In this document: one piece after another, positions 10,158 through 22,279 of the stretch
Layout of the letters: each line of letters begins with the position of its first letter
Numbering within the stretch: position 1 is the first letter of the stretch
Assembly (NCBI RefSeq): GCF_042453785.1
Contig: NC_091671.1
Coordinates: 39,385,001-39,449,000, forward strand
DNA from: Malus domestica
Taxonomy: Eukaryota; Streptophyta; Magnoliopsida; Rosales; Rosaceae
Direction of reading: 5' to 3'
Length of the DNA stretch: 64,000 nt
The notes under the pieces: generated by a model
Databases searched by the model: none
What the model was told of the DNA's origin: nothing
The model's input: the letters and a program-made list of their open reading frames with translations, nothing else
Made by a program: the position numbers and the translations under genes

Positions 10158-13100
10158 ATGCTAAAAATCCTCAACAAGAAGCTCCTCCGCCTCTGCTCCC
10201 GCCTCCGTTGGCCGGCCCGCCGCCGTTCCCGCCCCAAAGTCGTCATCAAAAAGTTCGGAAAAACAAGCTCCAGAAAATCCCAACCCGAAAATGAAACGAA
10301 TGCCACTCATGCGTCGGCGGCAGTACACCCCAATACCGACTCAAAACCAGAGCGGCCGATTCGAGTGGCGACTTTCAACGCCGCTCTCTTCTCAATGGCG
10401 CCGGCGGTTCCGAAAGCCGAGAAATTCGGGAACTTGGACGGCGAAAATGGAGGTAGTAGCTTGAAGCTTCATAAGCACGTTAGTCGAACAAAGTCTTCGG
10501 GAAGCGAACGTCCGAAGAGCATTCTGAAACAGAGTCCCCTGCATCCGAATTCAATGAACAATTCGGATAATCTCACGAAACAGCAGAAGTTCTCGAAATC
10601 TAAGTTAAGGGTTTCTATCAATCTGCCGGATAACGAGATTTCGCTGCTAAAAAACCGGCAGTTGAGCTTTTCGGAAGGCAGAGCAAAGGAAGATGCTTTT
10701 TCTCCGGTCACCGGAAAATCTCCTCTTAGATCGTCGAGCGTGAGATTTTCTGGAGTTTTAAGAAGTGGGGCTGCGGCGGATGGAGATTTGTACACAAGTC
10801 ATCGGACGGTTCTTGAAGTTTTGAGAGAGATGGATGCCGATGTTTTGGCGCTGCAGGATGTGAAGGCGGAGGAGGAGAAGGATATGAAGCCGCTGTCTGA
10901 CTTGGCGGCGGCGTTGGGAATGAATTACGTTTTTGCCGAGAGCTGGGCGCCGGAGTACGGCAACGCTATTTTGTCGAAATGGCCAATTAAGCGGTCCAAG
11001 ATCGTCAAAATCTTTGACGACACCGATTTCAGGTTAGAAATTCTCTGCGCATAACGTCTATTCGTTAAAATATGAATCTCTATTCCATAGCCGAACTATT
11101 AACTTGACTAAGTAAATTCTCCATATATTAACAGTTTATTAAATTACGATGAAAAAAAAAACAGTCTATTAAATTAATAGTTTATTAAATTACGAACGTC
11201 GCCGGATTATTAATTTCTCATTAAAATCCTTTTGTCTTTTGATAGAGATAATGATTATGCTGCTTTTATGTTGACTAATTAAAGTGGTCTAATTCCAAAG
11301 CAAATATCTTTCATTTGAATGCAAAGTTTATGGTCCCAAACTTTACAAAAAACAAATTTAAAGACATTTTCACTTGTTTTTATCCCTTCATTTTCTTTCA
11401 TAAGGTCATCAATTATTATAAAGTTCCAAACTTTAGTACAAATTACAGTCTAAAATTATTTGGGTAACTTTTCAAAGGCCAGGGCATATTTGTCCATATC
11501 AGAATTGGAGAGATTTTTTTTATTGCTCGGTATACAAGTGTCATAATACAAGTGATTATATACTTGAAAAAAAAAATTGAACCACTTTTATTATGACAAT
11601 ATACTAAATCGTATTTTCGGCACACTGAAAAATTTCTCTCAGAATTGAAACCTGTTTTTTAAATAAATTCGATGGTCTATCTGTTTATGTGCTTGAATTG
11701 CCTGTCTGGGATATCTTTATGTAGTAGGTAGAAACTTTTGGTGTTTTACTGGGTCTGTAATTATCTCAGTAACAGCTGTGCTTTGCAGAGTTGTCTACCA
11801 AATTTGCAAATTTTTAATAGGTTTTTTTATTCAAAATGGTCTCTGAGATTTGCATCATCCATAAGTTTGGTCCATGAGATTTAAAATCAATAGAAGTAGT
11901 CCTAAGATTGTCCACCATCCATGATTTTGGTCCTTCCGCTGAATCTTTTGGCCGGAAGTTTGGGCAATTTTCAAAGCTTCGTAACTCAATCGTTTCTTAA
12001 CCAAATTCGACCCATAATATATCAAAATGAAGATAGGAAAGTGTAGAATAAGATTATATCTATTTGGAAGCCTAATGATTGCCGGAGATAGTAAAAAATA
12101 GTCTCAAAGTTGACTGGTCCGAGGGAAAACTGGAAAACTTGCCGGAAACTCTCTGAAAACTGGGTAACCTTTAAACGTTCTTCAATACTCAACGAAATCA
12201 AGTGATTCAAAAATGAAAATCATACTTCTCAATGAGAAGAAGAGAATGGTACCTTTTTCAACGGCTAACTCGCTGTGGTTTGGCCGAAAAACGGCTCGAA
12301 AGTGGCTGTTGAAAAACGAGTCAGCAACTTTCGAGCATTTCCGGCCAAACCATGGCGATTTAGCCATTAAAAAGGGTACCATTCTCTTCTTCTCGTCGAG
12401 AAGTATGATTTTTGTTTTTGAATCACTTAATTTCGTTGAGTATTGAAGAAGTTATGAACGTTTAAAGTTTACCCAATTTCCGGTGAGTTTTCTAGTTTTC
12501 CCTCGAACCAGTCAATTTTGAGGCTATTTTCCAACCATCTCCGGCAACCATTGGGCTTCCAAATAGATATAATCTTATTCTATACTTTCCTATCTTCATT
12601 TTGATATATTACGGGTCGAATTTGGTTAAGAAACGATTGAGTTACGAAGCTTTGAAAATTGTCCAAACTTCCGGCCAAAAGCTTCAGCTGAAGGACCAAA
12701 ATCATGGATGGTGGAAAATCTCAGGGACTACTTCTATTAATTTTAAATCTCATGAACCAAACTTATGGATGATGTAAATCTCAAGGACCATTTTGAATAA
12801 AAATCCTTTTTAATATTATCTTTTGGTTTTTCTAGTGACTTCCACATTCATTCATTCAATTTCAACTGACCGAACACACGTTTGTACCTAAAATTTCAAG
12901 TTTACAAATATAACTGTTGGTTGAGAAGTTAGTTGAGATTGTACTTGATGGATTGGAACTTGGAACCAGAGAAAGAATTGCATGCATTATTATCTAATGA
13001 GGTTTCTTTTGGGAAAGGTTTGAAATGATGGGAAAATCTTTTCAGAAGGCCTTAATCCTACTTAGCTAACCTTAAGCCCCCTTTTAATGAAAGCGAAATA

Positions 13101-15803
13101 TCTCTGTTAACAAGTATTAAAAAAGTAAATGTTAGGTGAGCATCGCATTGGTGTCCCTGCAAGTCTGCGATATAGGTGGATTATATTAATTAAATAATTT
13201 GCATGATTGAGAAGGCAGCATTCCCCTTAACTGTTTGTGATTTATTTTTTCGGAGTAAGATTTTCTTCTACCCCGCCGGTCCCTCCTCTCTCAGACATAT
13301 AATTTGCATGATTGAGAAGGCAGCATTCCCCTTAACTGTTTGTGATTTATTTTTTCGGAGCATTCCCCTTAACTGTTTGTGATTTATTTTTTCGGAGTAA
13401 GATTTTCTTCTCCCCCGCCGGTCCCTCCTCTCTCAGACATATAATTTGCATGATTGAGAAGGCAGCATTCCTCCTTAACTGTTTGTGATTTATTTTTTCG
13501 GAGTAGGATTTTTTTTCTCCCCGGCCAGTCCCTCCTCTTTCACTCTCCTCTTTTTCTTTATCTCTTTATAAAGAAATCAACATCAAATGTTTACGTAGCT
13601 TAATCGTAATCATTCAAATATAATAAGACTGGTAGGGAAAAAAATTATACTCTTCTTTTCTGTTAGCAATGAGAACATCATGATTAGTGCCAAGTTAAAT
13701 CATTAGGTGACTTTGGATGTGGTCCCTATTTATGAACATTCTTTGATTGAAACCTTTTTGGTTTTCATTTTTTTATTGAAGTTCCTGAAATTAATACAAT
13801 AATACATTTCTATGTAGGTTATTATAATTTTAAATTAAAACTTGATATTTGCAGTTACTTATATTAATGAGATTTTAAATAAAATCCATGATTTGTGGGA
13901 TTGAAAATATTAAAAAATAAATTATACTTGTATAAAAATTATAATTGATCTTAATGACATGATTTGTCATTAAGATAAATTATATTTTAATAGAGCCCAT
14001 GATTTGTCATTGCTTATATTAATGACATTTTACATACAAAAATTGGTAATATTTATATGATACATTTTATACAAAAAAGGTGGTACGTTTTATATGAAAA
14101 AATGGGTACATTTTATATAAAAAAAAAAACAATGGGTACATTTTACATATAACAAAGTGGTACATTTTTAAAGACAAATGGGTGCATTATTAATAAATTA
14201 TTGGTACAAATAAAAGGTTAAAAAAAAGAGTAGAAATAAAATTTTTGAAAAATATGGACACAAAAAGAAATTAATATATAGGTATAAACTAAAACTGAAA
14301 GGAAAATTGGTACAATTTCAAAAAAATGTTGCAAATTAAAATGGGTACAAACTAAATAAAAATATATGATACAAAATTTAGCCACAAATATATATATCAA
14401 ATGTAACATTTCTAACTCTAAATGAATATTTTTAGAAATAAAATTTAATATCATGACATTGTAAAATATTTTATTATTGAAATTATTAATAACGTTTATT
14501 AAAACCAGGGGACCTTGATAAAAAAAATTGAAAATGAATAAGGTTTTATTCAATGGAGTTGAAAAAAAGAGGGATGAGAACCTAATTTCTCATAAATTCA
14601 TTTAAGTGAAAATCAGGCATAAAGATGAATGTAGGTTACTCTTGGATGGTTGCTCTTTTGCATCTATGTTCAAGTCTTCACTTGAATGATCATAATGTAG
14701 AATATCATTTGTCATCCAGAAATATGTTGATTTAGGTTAGGTCAGTTAGTCAAGACAATGTGTCAAACTCCTTACATTTGAGTTGGAGTCTTAATCATGT
14801 AAAGTGAAGTAGTTTAGAATATTCTCGTGTAAGGCAAAAGATTAATCGAATTTTGGGTGCTTGATGAAAACGACACACAGGAATGTCCTGAAGGCCACCA
14901 TTGATGTTCCTGAAGCTGGAGAAGTAAACTTCCATTGCACCCACCTCGATCATCTTGATGAGAGCTGGAGGATGAGACAGATCAATGCTATAATCCAATC
15001 AAGCAATGAGCCCCATATCTTGGCTGGAGGCCTCAATTCTTTGGATGAGTCAGACTATTCTCAAGAAAGATGGACTGATATTGTAAAGGTGAGACATGAT
15101 TACACTTCCAAATTATCAGAAATTCTCTGTGCAGAACATCCGGTTTTTATCAAAAGGACCGATTTTGTATGGATAGCATGTCTATCCATTTTGTCATTTA
15201 CATCTAATCTATCAATATTTTCAGCAATTCGTTCTTTAAAAAAAAAACGTCATGTTCAGAGAAGAACTGTACAAATTATATACTTAACAACCCTTTAATT
15301 TGTTTTGGCTGCAGTATTACGAGGATATGGGGAAACCAAGGCCTAAGGTTGAAGTAATGAGATACTTGAAGAGCAAGCAATACACAGATGCTAAGGACTT
15401 TGAAGGAGAATATGAGTCAGTAGTGATGATTGCCAAAGGCCAAAGTAAACCAACTCGAAACCCTAACATTAACTTATTAACTGGTTTGCACTTCAGCACT
15501 ACTGTTTTCTAATGCCTAAATTTGTACTTTGACGCAGGCGTGCAGGGAACATGCAAGTACGGAACGAGAGTCGATTATATATTGGCATCTGCAAATTCAC
15601 CTTACAAATTTGTTCCTGGATCATACTCAGTGTTTTCTTCCAAGGGAACTTCAGATCATCATATAGTAAGAGTTGATGTGGTAAAAGTGGATAACTGTGC
15701 TGAAGAAAATAACACCAGAAGAAGGCAGGTGAAGCAGAAAGTTACCAAGATAACAAACACTACTTCTCCATCAAAAGGGCTATGGAAAATCCCACGTATA
15801 TGA
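10158..15803 (+). CDS. Endonuclease/exonuclease/phosphatase (DNase I-like) family protein
   Basis: Four exons: 10158-11032, 14881-15088, 15315-15444 and 15538-15803, all with GT..AG borders and matching phases, giving 492 residues. The N-terminus is basic and Ser-rich. The EEP fold begins at RVATFNAALF (residues 69-78). It continues through LQDVKAEEEKD and YGNAILSKWPI to the predicted active-site segments FHCTHLDHLDESWR, LAGGLNSLDESDYS, GTRVDYILAS and the catalytic-type TSDHHIV near the C-terminus. The family hydrolyses phosphodiester or phosphomonoester bonds using a metal; the substrate of this plant clade is not known to me. It appears orthologous to the Arabidopsis neighbour of the ERD6-like 7 gene. 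The usual GDxN position reads GGLN, which is worth checking. Intron 1 is large (3.8 kb) and transposon-filled. The upstream frame starting at 10064 is a shadow. Confidence 0.88.
11508..11638. mobile_element. Short palindromic MITE (GAGAAATTTTT family), copy 2, in EEP intron 1
   Basis: 131 bp. Ends GAGAGATTTTTTTTATTG and CACTGAAAAATTTCTC, with an internal inverted AGTGTCATAATACAAGTG. Flanked by a perfect 9-bp duplication TCAGAATTG (11499-11507 and 11639-11647), which fits a Mutator-type element. Confidence 0.8.
11820..12806. mobile_element. 987-bp fold-back (long inverted repeat) Mutator-like element in EEP intron 1
   Basis: Nearly the whole element is an inverted repeat. The left arm (about 11820-12300) starts GGTTTTTTTATTCAAAATGG and the right arm (about 12310-12806) ends CCATTTTGAATAAAAATCC. 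The arms match along their length with a short loop near 12300. It is flanked by a perfect 9-bp duplication TTTTTAATA (11811-11819 and 12807-12815), diagnostic of Mutator-like transposition. No transposase is present. It lies inside a transcribed intron, so it would form an arm-length RNA hairpin of about 480 bp. Confidence 0.9.
13195..13545 (+). repeat. Tandem repeat in EEP intron 1
   Basis: Three copies of a unit of about 105 bp, starting ATAATTTGCATGATTGAG and ending near CCCTCCTCTCTCAGACAT (about 13195, 13300 and 13441). The middle unit contains an extra 40-bp duplication of its own CATTCCCCTTAACTG... segment. Lies about 1.4 kb before exon 2. Confidence 0.85.
13840..14500 (+). repeat. AT-rich low-complexity region in EEP intron 1
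   Basis: Repeated words such as GGTACATTTTATAT and TGGGTACA occur at irregular spacing. There is no coding signal; the open frame at 14218-14553 is low complexity. Probably a decayed transposon. Confidence 0.5.
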
Positions 15804-17339
15804 AGAAAAAACACAGATAATAATTGACTTTTACTTTTGACGGTTTAGGTTTAGGGTTTGCTTTGTTGAAGGAAGGGCAGGTTTTGGCTTTGGATCTGCT
15901 TTTATCTCCTACAGTTAGTAGAATATTTAGTGTCTGCATGGCTTGTTGGGGATAAAACGTGCCAAGGAAAAGGTGAAATTTGATTTGGTTGGTTCGCAAT
16001 TTCTTACTTCTTCAAATTGTACAGTAGAGTTATAAAGTAATATATTTTGAGAGTGATTTCTTTGGGGTGGTGCCATCCATACGAGAAAGACTTGCATCCT
16101 CAAGGATTGAGAAACTCTTTTTGTAATACCTTGTGTTCTACTCACAATATTTTATGCTTATAATCGAAACTTTTTATATTATAAATCACTATTCAAAGAT
16201 TATCTCTATTAAAATCAATTAAAATTAAAATCGTTTAGTCATCGATTTGAACTTCATAAAAACCAATTGACAAGTTCAATAAAAGCTTTACAAACTATCT
16301 ATTCATTTGCTACAATTTATTAACTAAACAATCTTATTTTTAATTGATTTTTTTTGTAGAGATTATCTTTGCATATATAGTTATTTATAATATAAACAGT
16401 TCCAATCTAAACATAAAGTTCTATAAATGCTATTTAGAGTTCTATAAATAGGCCACAAAGTATTTTGAAGATGAACTCCGCCTTAACCTTAAGGAGTCAA
16501 ACTCTTTTCTTCCATAAACTATTTTTACCTTCCACACACATTTGAATTGAAGTAAATCAAAGGACATAAATTAATAGGGTTGTGTGAGAGATAAAAAAAA
16601 GGTGTGTGTGTATAACACCATCTTTTCTTTGTTATTTGCTTTTCATTCTGTTACACCAAACATTAAATAGCGTAAGTGAGTCAGCTAGTAAATTGTTAAT
16701 TAGTGAAAAGAAAGTCTGTAAGAATCAAATCTGCATCATAATGCATGGACATAATTACCTTCAATCACTGCACTAAAAGTATCTTCTGCTCCTATATATG
16801 AGTATGCATTTCGTTAATTTGACCATTAATCTAGTCAACCTTCCACATTGAGTGCGGTCTTATCTTATATTTTGGTCAACAAGTGCACTCTTATTCATGA
16901 GTGAATCATCTACCCATGTTAGTTTCACTCTTTAATCAACTAAATCCTTCTCATTTCTTAATACATAATTCAAGGGTGCGGTACAAGTAACAACTATTGC
17001 AAAGGGAAATTTTGTCCTCAATATGTAAGACATATTTTCTTCATCAAACCATCGTATTTTGTGCAATCGATAAGCATAAATTATGCAAAACAAGGTCCTA
17101 TAAGTTATTATATGGCCTAGGAGTTTGAAAGTAAAACCTAAAGAGAAATGTTTATGGGGAACTCTCTTGAAGTGAGATTTTTGAACTGTTTGCCACCTTA
17201 CAGTTTAACGTCATTTATCATGGCAATATTATAAGACATTGTGCAAAAAACATGCAGTTGCAAAGAATCCATGGAGAGTCCCACTTTTGAGAAAGTCCCC
17301 TTAACATTTCCCAAAACGTAAAACAAATATTCCAATAAA
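15804..17339. other. 3' flank of the EEP gene and intergenic DNA
   Basis: The 3' UTR is probably within 15804-16150. Beyond that lies AT-rich DNA with no gene seen. Near 16572-16630 is a half-copy of the TGTGTGAGAGGTAAAAA...ATAGCACCATC end seen in the MITE at 46206-46357. Confidence 0.5.
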
Positions 17340-17665
17340 AAAAACCCAAATGAAGTTTTGATAATCTGTCAGAGAAAAAAGAACAAATGAATCTTGTAAA
17401 ATTCCCAGTAAATTCTTTGGTTTCTTCTTGAAGAAGATGCTTACATGTTTCGTGAATAACCGTGACATTAAGGAATATCCAAAAAGACATTTAGGGAATC
17501 GATCTGATTCTATCTTTGTTCATTCCGTTTGAAGAAAATAAAGATCCCAAAAAATCAATATTTCTTTTAGTTGTTGAATCTTTTTTTATTGATCAATATG
17601 TGATATTCTGAATACTCAATACTAATGGAATCGAAATGATCTCCGGATTGATCAGAAACTGAAGC
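17340..17665 (-). pseudogene. ycf2: Nuclear insertion of plastid ycf2 fragment (NUPT)
   Basis: On the minus strand a broken frame reads segments characteristic of plastid Ycf2 (DSIS-EYSEYH-LIN, then HLLQEETKEF and SFFSDRLSKLHLG), with stops and frameshifts between them. Nucleotide matches such as TCTTCAAACGGAATGAACA and TCTTTTTTCTCTGACAGA are strong. It covers about 325 bp of the 5' half of ycf2 and is non-functional. The sequence below 17340 no longer resembles ycf2. Confidence 0.85.
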
Positions 17666-18039
17666 AAATAGTGTCCAATTAGGCCAAGTCCAAGAGTCCA
17701 AGTTCCATATCAACTTGGGCCGCCATATAAAAGAAATCAAGTGATTGGGTTATCACGTACATTAGCGTGGCCCAAATGGAGTAAATGCAACATGCAAATT
17801 GCCATCTCTCTTCGCACTTTGAGAAAAATTTCATGGTCAACTGGTGTATACTCTTCAGTCTGTATCCTTCTCCATACGCGTCAACTCAGACGAGGCAGAA
17901 GATAGAGAAAGGATAAATATAGTCAGTTAGAAGTAAGTTTCTTTTCAACACTTAAAAGTATTATATTGAATATGACCTCGGATGTTCCAACATCACCTTT
18001 TTAATTTATCGTGGGGCGTCCAAATTGTCTATGCAAAAA
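17666..18039. other. Intergenic, left of the duplicated block
   Basis: No gene or clear repeat seen. The homology to unit B begins about 18040. Confidence 0.4.
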
Positions 18040-18318
18040 AAATCATGAGAAAAACTTACGTAAAGCATCTGACATATTTCATATGACAATTCTTATAAAA
18101 TATAAATACATTTTATTTTAATCTTATTCGACTTGATATTGATTCCTCATCTATTTTAAAGACTGATCTAATCAGGCAGTCTATCAAAACTTTCGTCCCA
18201 ATTTACTCAACACACGAACATTCAAACAAATTGCAGAGCGAATAAGATGATATTGGTGTTCAAAGCCATGCAAAATTAAATAAAATAACAATAAAGAGGA
18301 CAACAAACTGAATATTAT

Positions 18319-18320
<2 letters not shown>

Positions 18321-18352
<32 letters not shown>
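18321..18352 (+). repeat. (TA)n microsatellite
   Basis: Pure TA tract between the unit A left edge and the first FAF-like gene. The same place in unit B (about 28196-28208) has only a short T/A-rich stretch, so the tract expanded after duplication. Confidence 0.9.
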
Positions 18353-18356
<4 letters not shown>

Positions 18357-18482
18357 GTCGGATGAAATCTCCAAAATACATCTTATTTAATTCAAAGATT
18401 AAGAAAAACCATGCTCAAATCACTTATTAAAAACCATGCTCAAATCACTCATTAATCCGACCTAATCTAATCTAAATTCTAA

Positions 18483-18737
18483 TTAACTAAAGTAATCATG
18501 CACCATCAACTGGTTCTGATCTTTCTCAAAGCTGTAAAGCACAGAGATTGCTTCTTCTTTTTCTTCAGATGGCTGCTTCACAATCGCCCGGCGTTGGTCC
18601 TCCTCCATGAAAATCAAGAGCCGTCCGTCGCTCCTGACTTTGGTCATGGTGAATCTCGGCCGTCCATTCCCGTTCAGCGTTGACAACAACGGCGGGAAGT
18701 CCCTCCTCATTCCGTGGCGAGCTGCTGCCATTGCCAC
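18483..18737 (-). CDS. Short FAF-like protein, copy a1
   Basis: An intronless frame of 84 residues. Nearly half is the FAF-type core: RDFPPLLSTLNGNG, then RFTMTKVRSDGRLLIFMEED (about residues 12-49), followed by a Lys/Glu-rich tail ending VHDYFS. FANTASTIC FOUR proteins of Arabidopsis are about 200-240 residues and modulate shoot-meristem size. This one is little more than the core, and its role is unknown. The unit B partner at 28314-28562 keeps the frame with a few substitutions, and both have the same stop, which hints at a real coding region. The likely start is the MAAAR methionine (18731) shared with the partner. No signal peptide or membrane segment is visible. Confidence 0.55.
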   Translation of the reverse strand: MAMAAARHGMRRDFPPLLSTLNGNGRPRFTMTKVRSDGRLLIFMEEDQRRAIVKQPSEEKEEAISVLYSFEKDQNQLMVHDYFS

Positions 18738-19527
18738 AGCTAGGAGTAGTCACACACTACTTTTGTTATGGGACTAATTTCTCTTTGGTTTCTCGTATCA
18801 CGAAAAGATAAATAGTTCTTCAACCCAATTGCGCGAATATTTATAGTGATTTTGATTCGTCTCACCTTGTTCTAACATGAATTACAAATTTATTGTATTG
18901 GTTTGGCTTTTCCTAATTAGTTAATTTACTCTAGAGGTGAGTTCAAAAAATCGAAAACAAAAAAACCGAACCGAATTGAAAAAACCGAACCAAACCGAAT
19001 TCTTTTGGTTCGGTTTCGGTTTTAGTGATCAAGAAACCGAACCGAACCAAATTAATTAAATTAATAGTTTTTTATATTTTATTTATTTAATTATTTGTTT
19101 TAGGTATTATTTTCTAAACCCAATTTGTAAGTTCAATGAGTTGCCAAACTTTAAGCCCAAAATATTTATAAAAAAAAACCTTTGTTACCATGATCCAATA
19201 AAATCTTAGAAAATAGCTATCTTCAATTTTTTAATTCCACCTTGTTTCAAATAACTTGCAGGAAAAAGTTGTTGCTAGCATTTCACATATGCGCAAGGTT
19301 CACTAGTTTGAGAAATTTAACAGGTTTATCAGCAGTGAGAACTATTTGATTATCAGTGGACGTGATGTTCATCAGCACTGCGAAACAATAATTATATATT
19401 TAAATTATACACTTACTTGTGATTTATGATTATTTATGATTGTTCTTATAGTGTGTGGGAAAAGTCTTCCTGAAGCTTATATCCATAATTTAGTTTTGTT
19501 TGTCTTACAATTTTGTATGTCCTTCGT

Positions 19528-20956
19528 CAAGGCCGTCTATGAGATTTCGGATGCCCTGTGCGAAATTCAAAGGGACCCTTCTTATAAGACATCTTAAAAA
19601 AAAAATTGAACAACATATTGATGTTAAAAAGCAATATCGAAATAAACTTTAAAACTAACTAACCATCTGTTTCTAAATATTATTAAAAGTAAGGAAAGCT
19701 ACAAAATAACCATAGTATTAATAACTAACAATAAGTTCAATCTAAAGAAACCAAATAAACAAAACTTAAAAAAGTCTAGCACTGAAGCTTCACTTAAAAA
19801 TGGCTCTTCGTGCATTCTTTGCTGCAAAATCATCAATTAAACCTTCATAATCAATTTTGTCTAAAAAATCACTTTCAATCAATATCAAAGCTAGTCCATT
19901 TAACCTTTCCTGCAACATGGTTGACTGCAAGTATGATTTTAATAACTTTAATTTTGAGAAACTCCTTTCTGCAGATGCAACGGTAACATGTATAGTCAAC
20001 AAAATTCTGTATGCAATGCTTACAGCCAGGAAACAAGTAGTTCAATATGTCAATGAATGTCTTTATTTCTTTTGGCAAACGCTCTCGTAAAAGCTTTGAA
20101 GCCGATCACAACAATCTTTCAATTTATCATTGTCTATCGAATTCAGTCGTTCTGAAGTGAACAAAAACCCAAATATATCATTATACGCTTGATATTCTTC
20201 AAACCTTCTATTCAATGAACCAATAGCTTGATCTATTATATACAAGAAGTAATGAACCCTAAAAGATTCCTCCACTGATTGTTCAGTTGGTTGGGATGAT
20301 TCACCTTCATTCTCATCAAAATGTCTTTTTCTACGAACTTGACGCTTTTTCTACGAACTCAACGCTTTTCTCATCAAAATGTCTTTTTCATAAATTTATA
20401 AATTAGGGTTTAATAATTTGTGGGAAATATAACAATGGGACGAAGAGAGAAGAGAATTACACTGGGAGTCTGGGACACTCACACTGGCACACATTCTGGT
20501 GCTCTGCACTGAATTGTTTGCCTCGGTAGTGATGGTAGTCTGGTGTGAAAAGAAGAAAAATGGAACACAATGATGAGATTTTGGCATGAGAGAAGTAGTC
20601 TATCTCTGAATTGTTTGCCTCGGTGAATGGATTTTCCACTTTAATTGATTAATTTGCCCCTTATTAATTATTATTTTATATATTTTCGTACAAGTTGTAG
20701 GTAGTACTACTAGTAGTCTGATGGCTTTTAGCCTTTTAGGTAGTAGTTTGACTATGATGACTTTTAGGTGGTAGTCTGATGGTTTTTGGCCCATTAGATT
20801 TTTATATGTATATATTTTGATTTGATTAGTATTTCTATATAATATTATTATATATATATATATTATTATATTCAATAAAAAATATTTTTCAGGGCCCCCA
20901 AAATTTTGGGACCCTGTGCCATGGAATTGGTCGCACTCCCCCAACGCCGACTTTGG
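19528..20956 (-). mobile_element. hAT element nested in the outer hAT element
   Basis: Flanked by an exact 8-bp duplication TCCTTCGT (19520-19527 and 20957-20964). The termini (CAAGGCCGTC... and ...CAACGCCGACTTTGG) are roughly inverted and carry GCCCTGTGC/GGGACCCTGTG words near each end. Contains decayed transposase sequence on the minus strand. 1429 bp, probably internally deleted. Confidence 0.82.
19790..20340 (-). pseudogene. hAT transposase remnant (TTF/MYM-type, C-terminal part)
   Basis: Minus-strand frames, broken by frameshifts, encode the C-terminal third of a plant hAT transposase. In order: QVRRKRHFDENEGE (about 20310), ESFRVHYFLYIIDQAIGSLN, a segment ending SERLNSIDNDKL, then the hAT dimerisation motif VASAERSFSKLKLLKSYL and LNGLALILIE (19790-20002). 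The N-terminal zinc finger and the catalytic DDE region are missing. Not functional. Confidence 0.85.
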
Positions 20957-21345
20957 TCCTTCGTATTGGTCATTGGAAGTGTCTACATGTTTCTTGTCTA
21001 TGGCTGCCTCCTCGAGAAACTCCTCTGCTATTGGCGATTGATAATTCTTGTTCCCTTTCTATACAAGTTTCTTTTATTAAATTTTATGTTTTATTCTTGT
21101 TCCTTTTAGCAACTCTAAACCCTAACTTATTATTTCTCTTCCTTATTTTCTTTCAACCCTAGCCTTTACCAATATCCAGATTTAAAAAAAAAAAATCATG
21201 GAAAAAACCGAACAAGACCAAAACCGATATGAAAAAAAACGAAACCGCAAAAAACCGAAGAAAAACCAAACCGAACCGAATAGTAACTTCAGTTTGGTTT
21301 CCGGTTTTGGCCAAAAACCGAACCGAACCCACCCCTAATTTACTC

Positions 21346-21956
21346 GCCTAATTAGATTTGGAAAGGTGTTAATGAATTACTTAGCACCACATTAATTACT
21401 AAAATAAATTAATCATAAATAAATTAATTGTAAATGTATAGGCCAAAAAAATAAGTGAAGTATGCACACTTGACAATTTCTTGCACGGTTATTATGGCCC
21501 AATTGAACAAAATGCGATTACAAAGGGCCAGCTCTATCAAAACTTAAACAAGAACTTTCATGTCAAGTCACAGAATGTACATTTTTTGTATCTTTCTCAC
21601 AGCGTGTAAGGTCATGTAATAAAAGAGGTGGAGAAAAAAAAATCTGCACACTATTATAAGTTTATCTTCATCACATAAAAGCTTTGTATTGAATACGAGT
21701 TTATATGTCCAAAGATAATCCGTTGATATATTGTTGAATGTCCAAAGCAGTTTATTCTCTACAGGGCAAACCTCAATAGAAATATCTGTATAGGCATGCC
21801 CCAAAATTTTCAAAGGCATCTATTTACTGTACCCAAAGTCATTCGTAGGGAAATTCCCTATATCATTGTACTTAAAAAAATGTTACTAAATACCATCTAT
21901 TTTGGTCATACTCAATTCTATGTATGTTTGTTTAAATTAAAGTGAGAATTGCCTAA
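21346..21956. other. Unit A spacer between inserted elements
   Basis: Paralogous with about 28755-29350 in unit B. The short open frames here (for example 21568-21819) are not preserved in unit B, so I do not call a gene. Confidence 0.55.
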
Positions 21957-22279
21957 GAGCATCTCCAAATGAGATGTCAAAATGTCGAAATTAGCAATAA
22001 CAGTAACAAAATACACATTAATGTTTTCCAACCGAGAACCCAAATCTGATGTGGCATGATATGTAATGACATCTCTCCCCCTTGCTGCCAAATTTGACAG
22101 CACCTTCAAATTTTTTAATTAATTATTAAATGCTTTTTATTAATTTTTATTGGTTTAAAGCATTATCCTTTTGTTTCTTTTTGTAACATCTCACATCGCC
22201 CAGGGTAGATCCTGTAAGCCTTATATTTATATTCCAATCTCTATTTAGCATGAGGCATTTGGGGTGCTCATTGGCTTTG

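Larger units (their letters stand above)
18932..21337. mobile_element. Non-autonomous hAT element (outer), in unit A
   Basis: Ends TAGAGGTGAGTTC and GAACCCACCCCTA (inverted, two mismatches), flanked by a perfect 8-bp duplication ATTTACTC (18924-18931 and 21338-21345). Terminal regions are full of AAACCGAACCGAA words. Unit B at about 28752 has the uninterrupted site TTAATTTATTCTCCTAATTAG, so the insertion is younger than the duplication. It contains a second hAT element. Confidence 0.9.

Noticed and set aside
12182..12446. Mirror-image frames on both strands with near-identical peptides
   Set aside because: They come from the two arms of the fold-back element.
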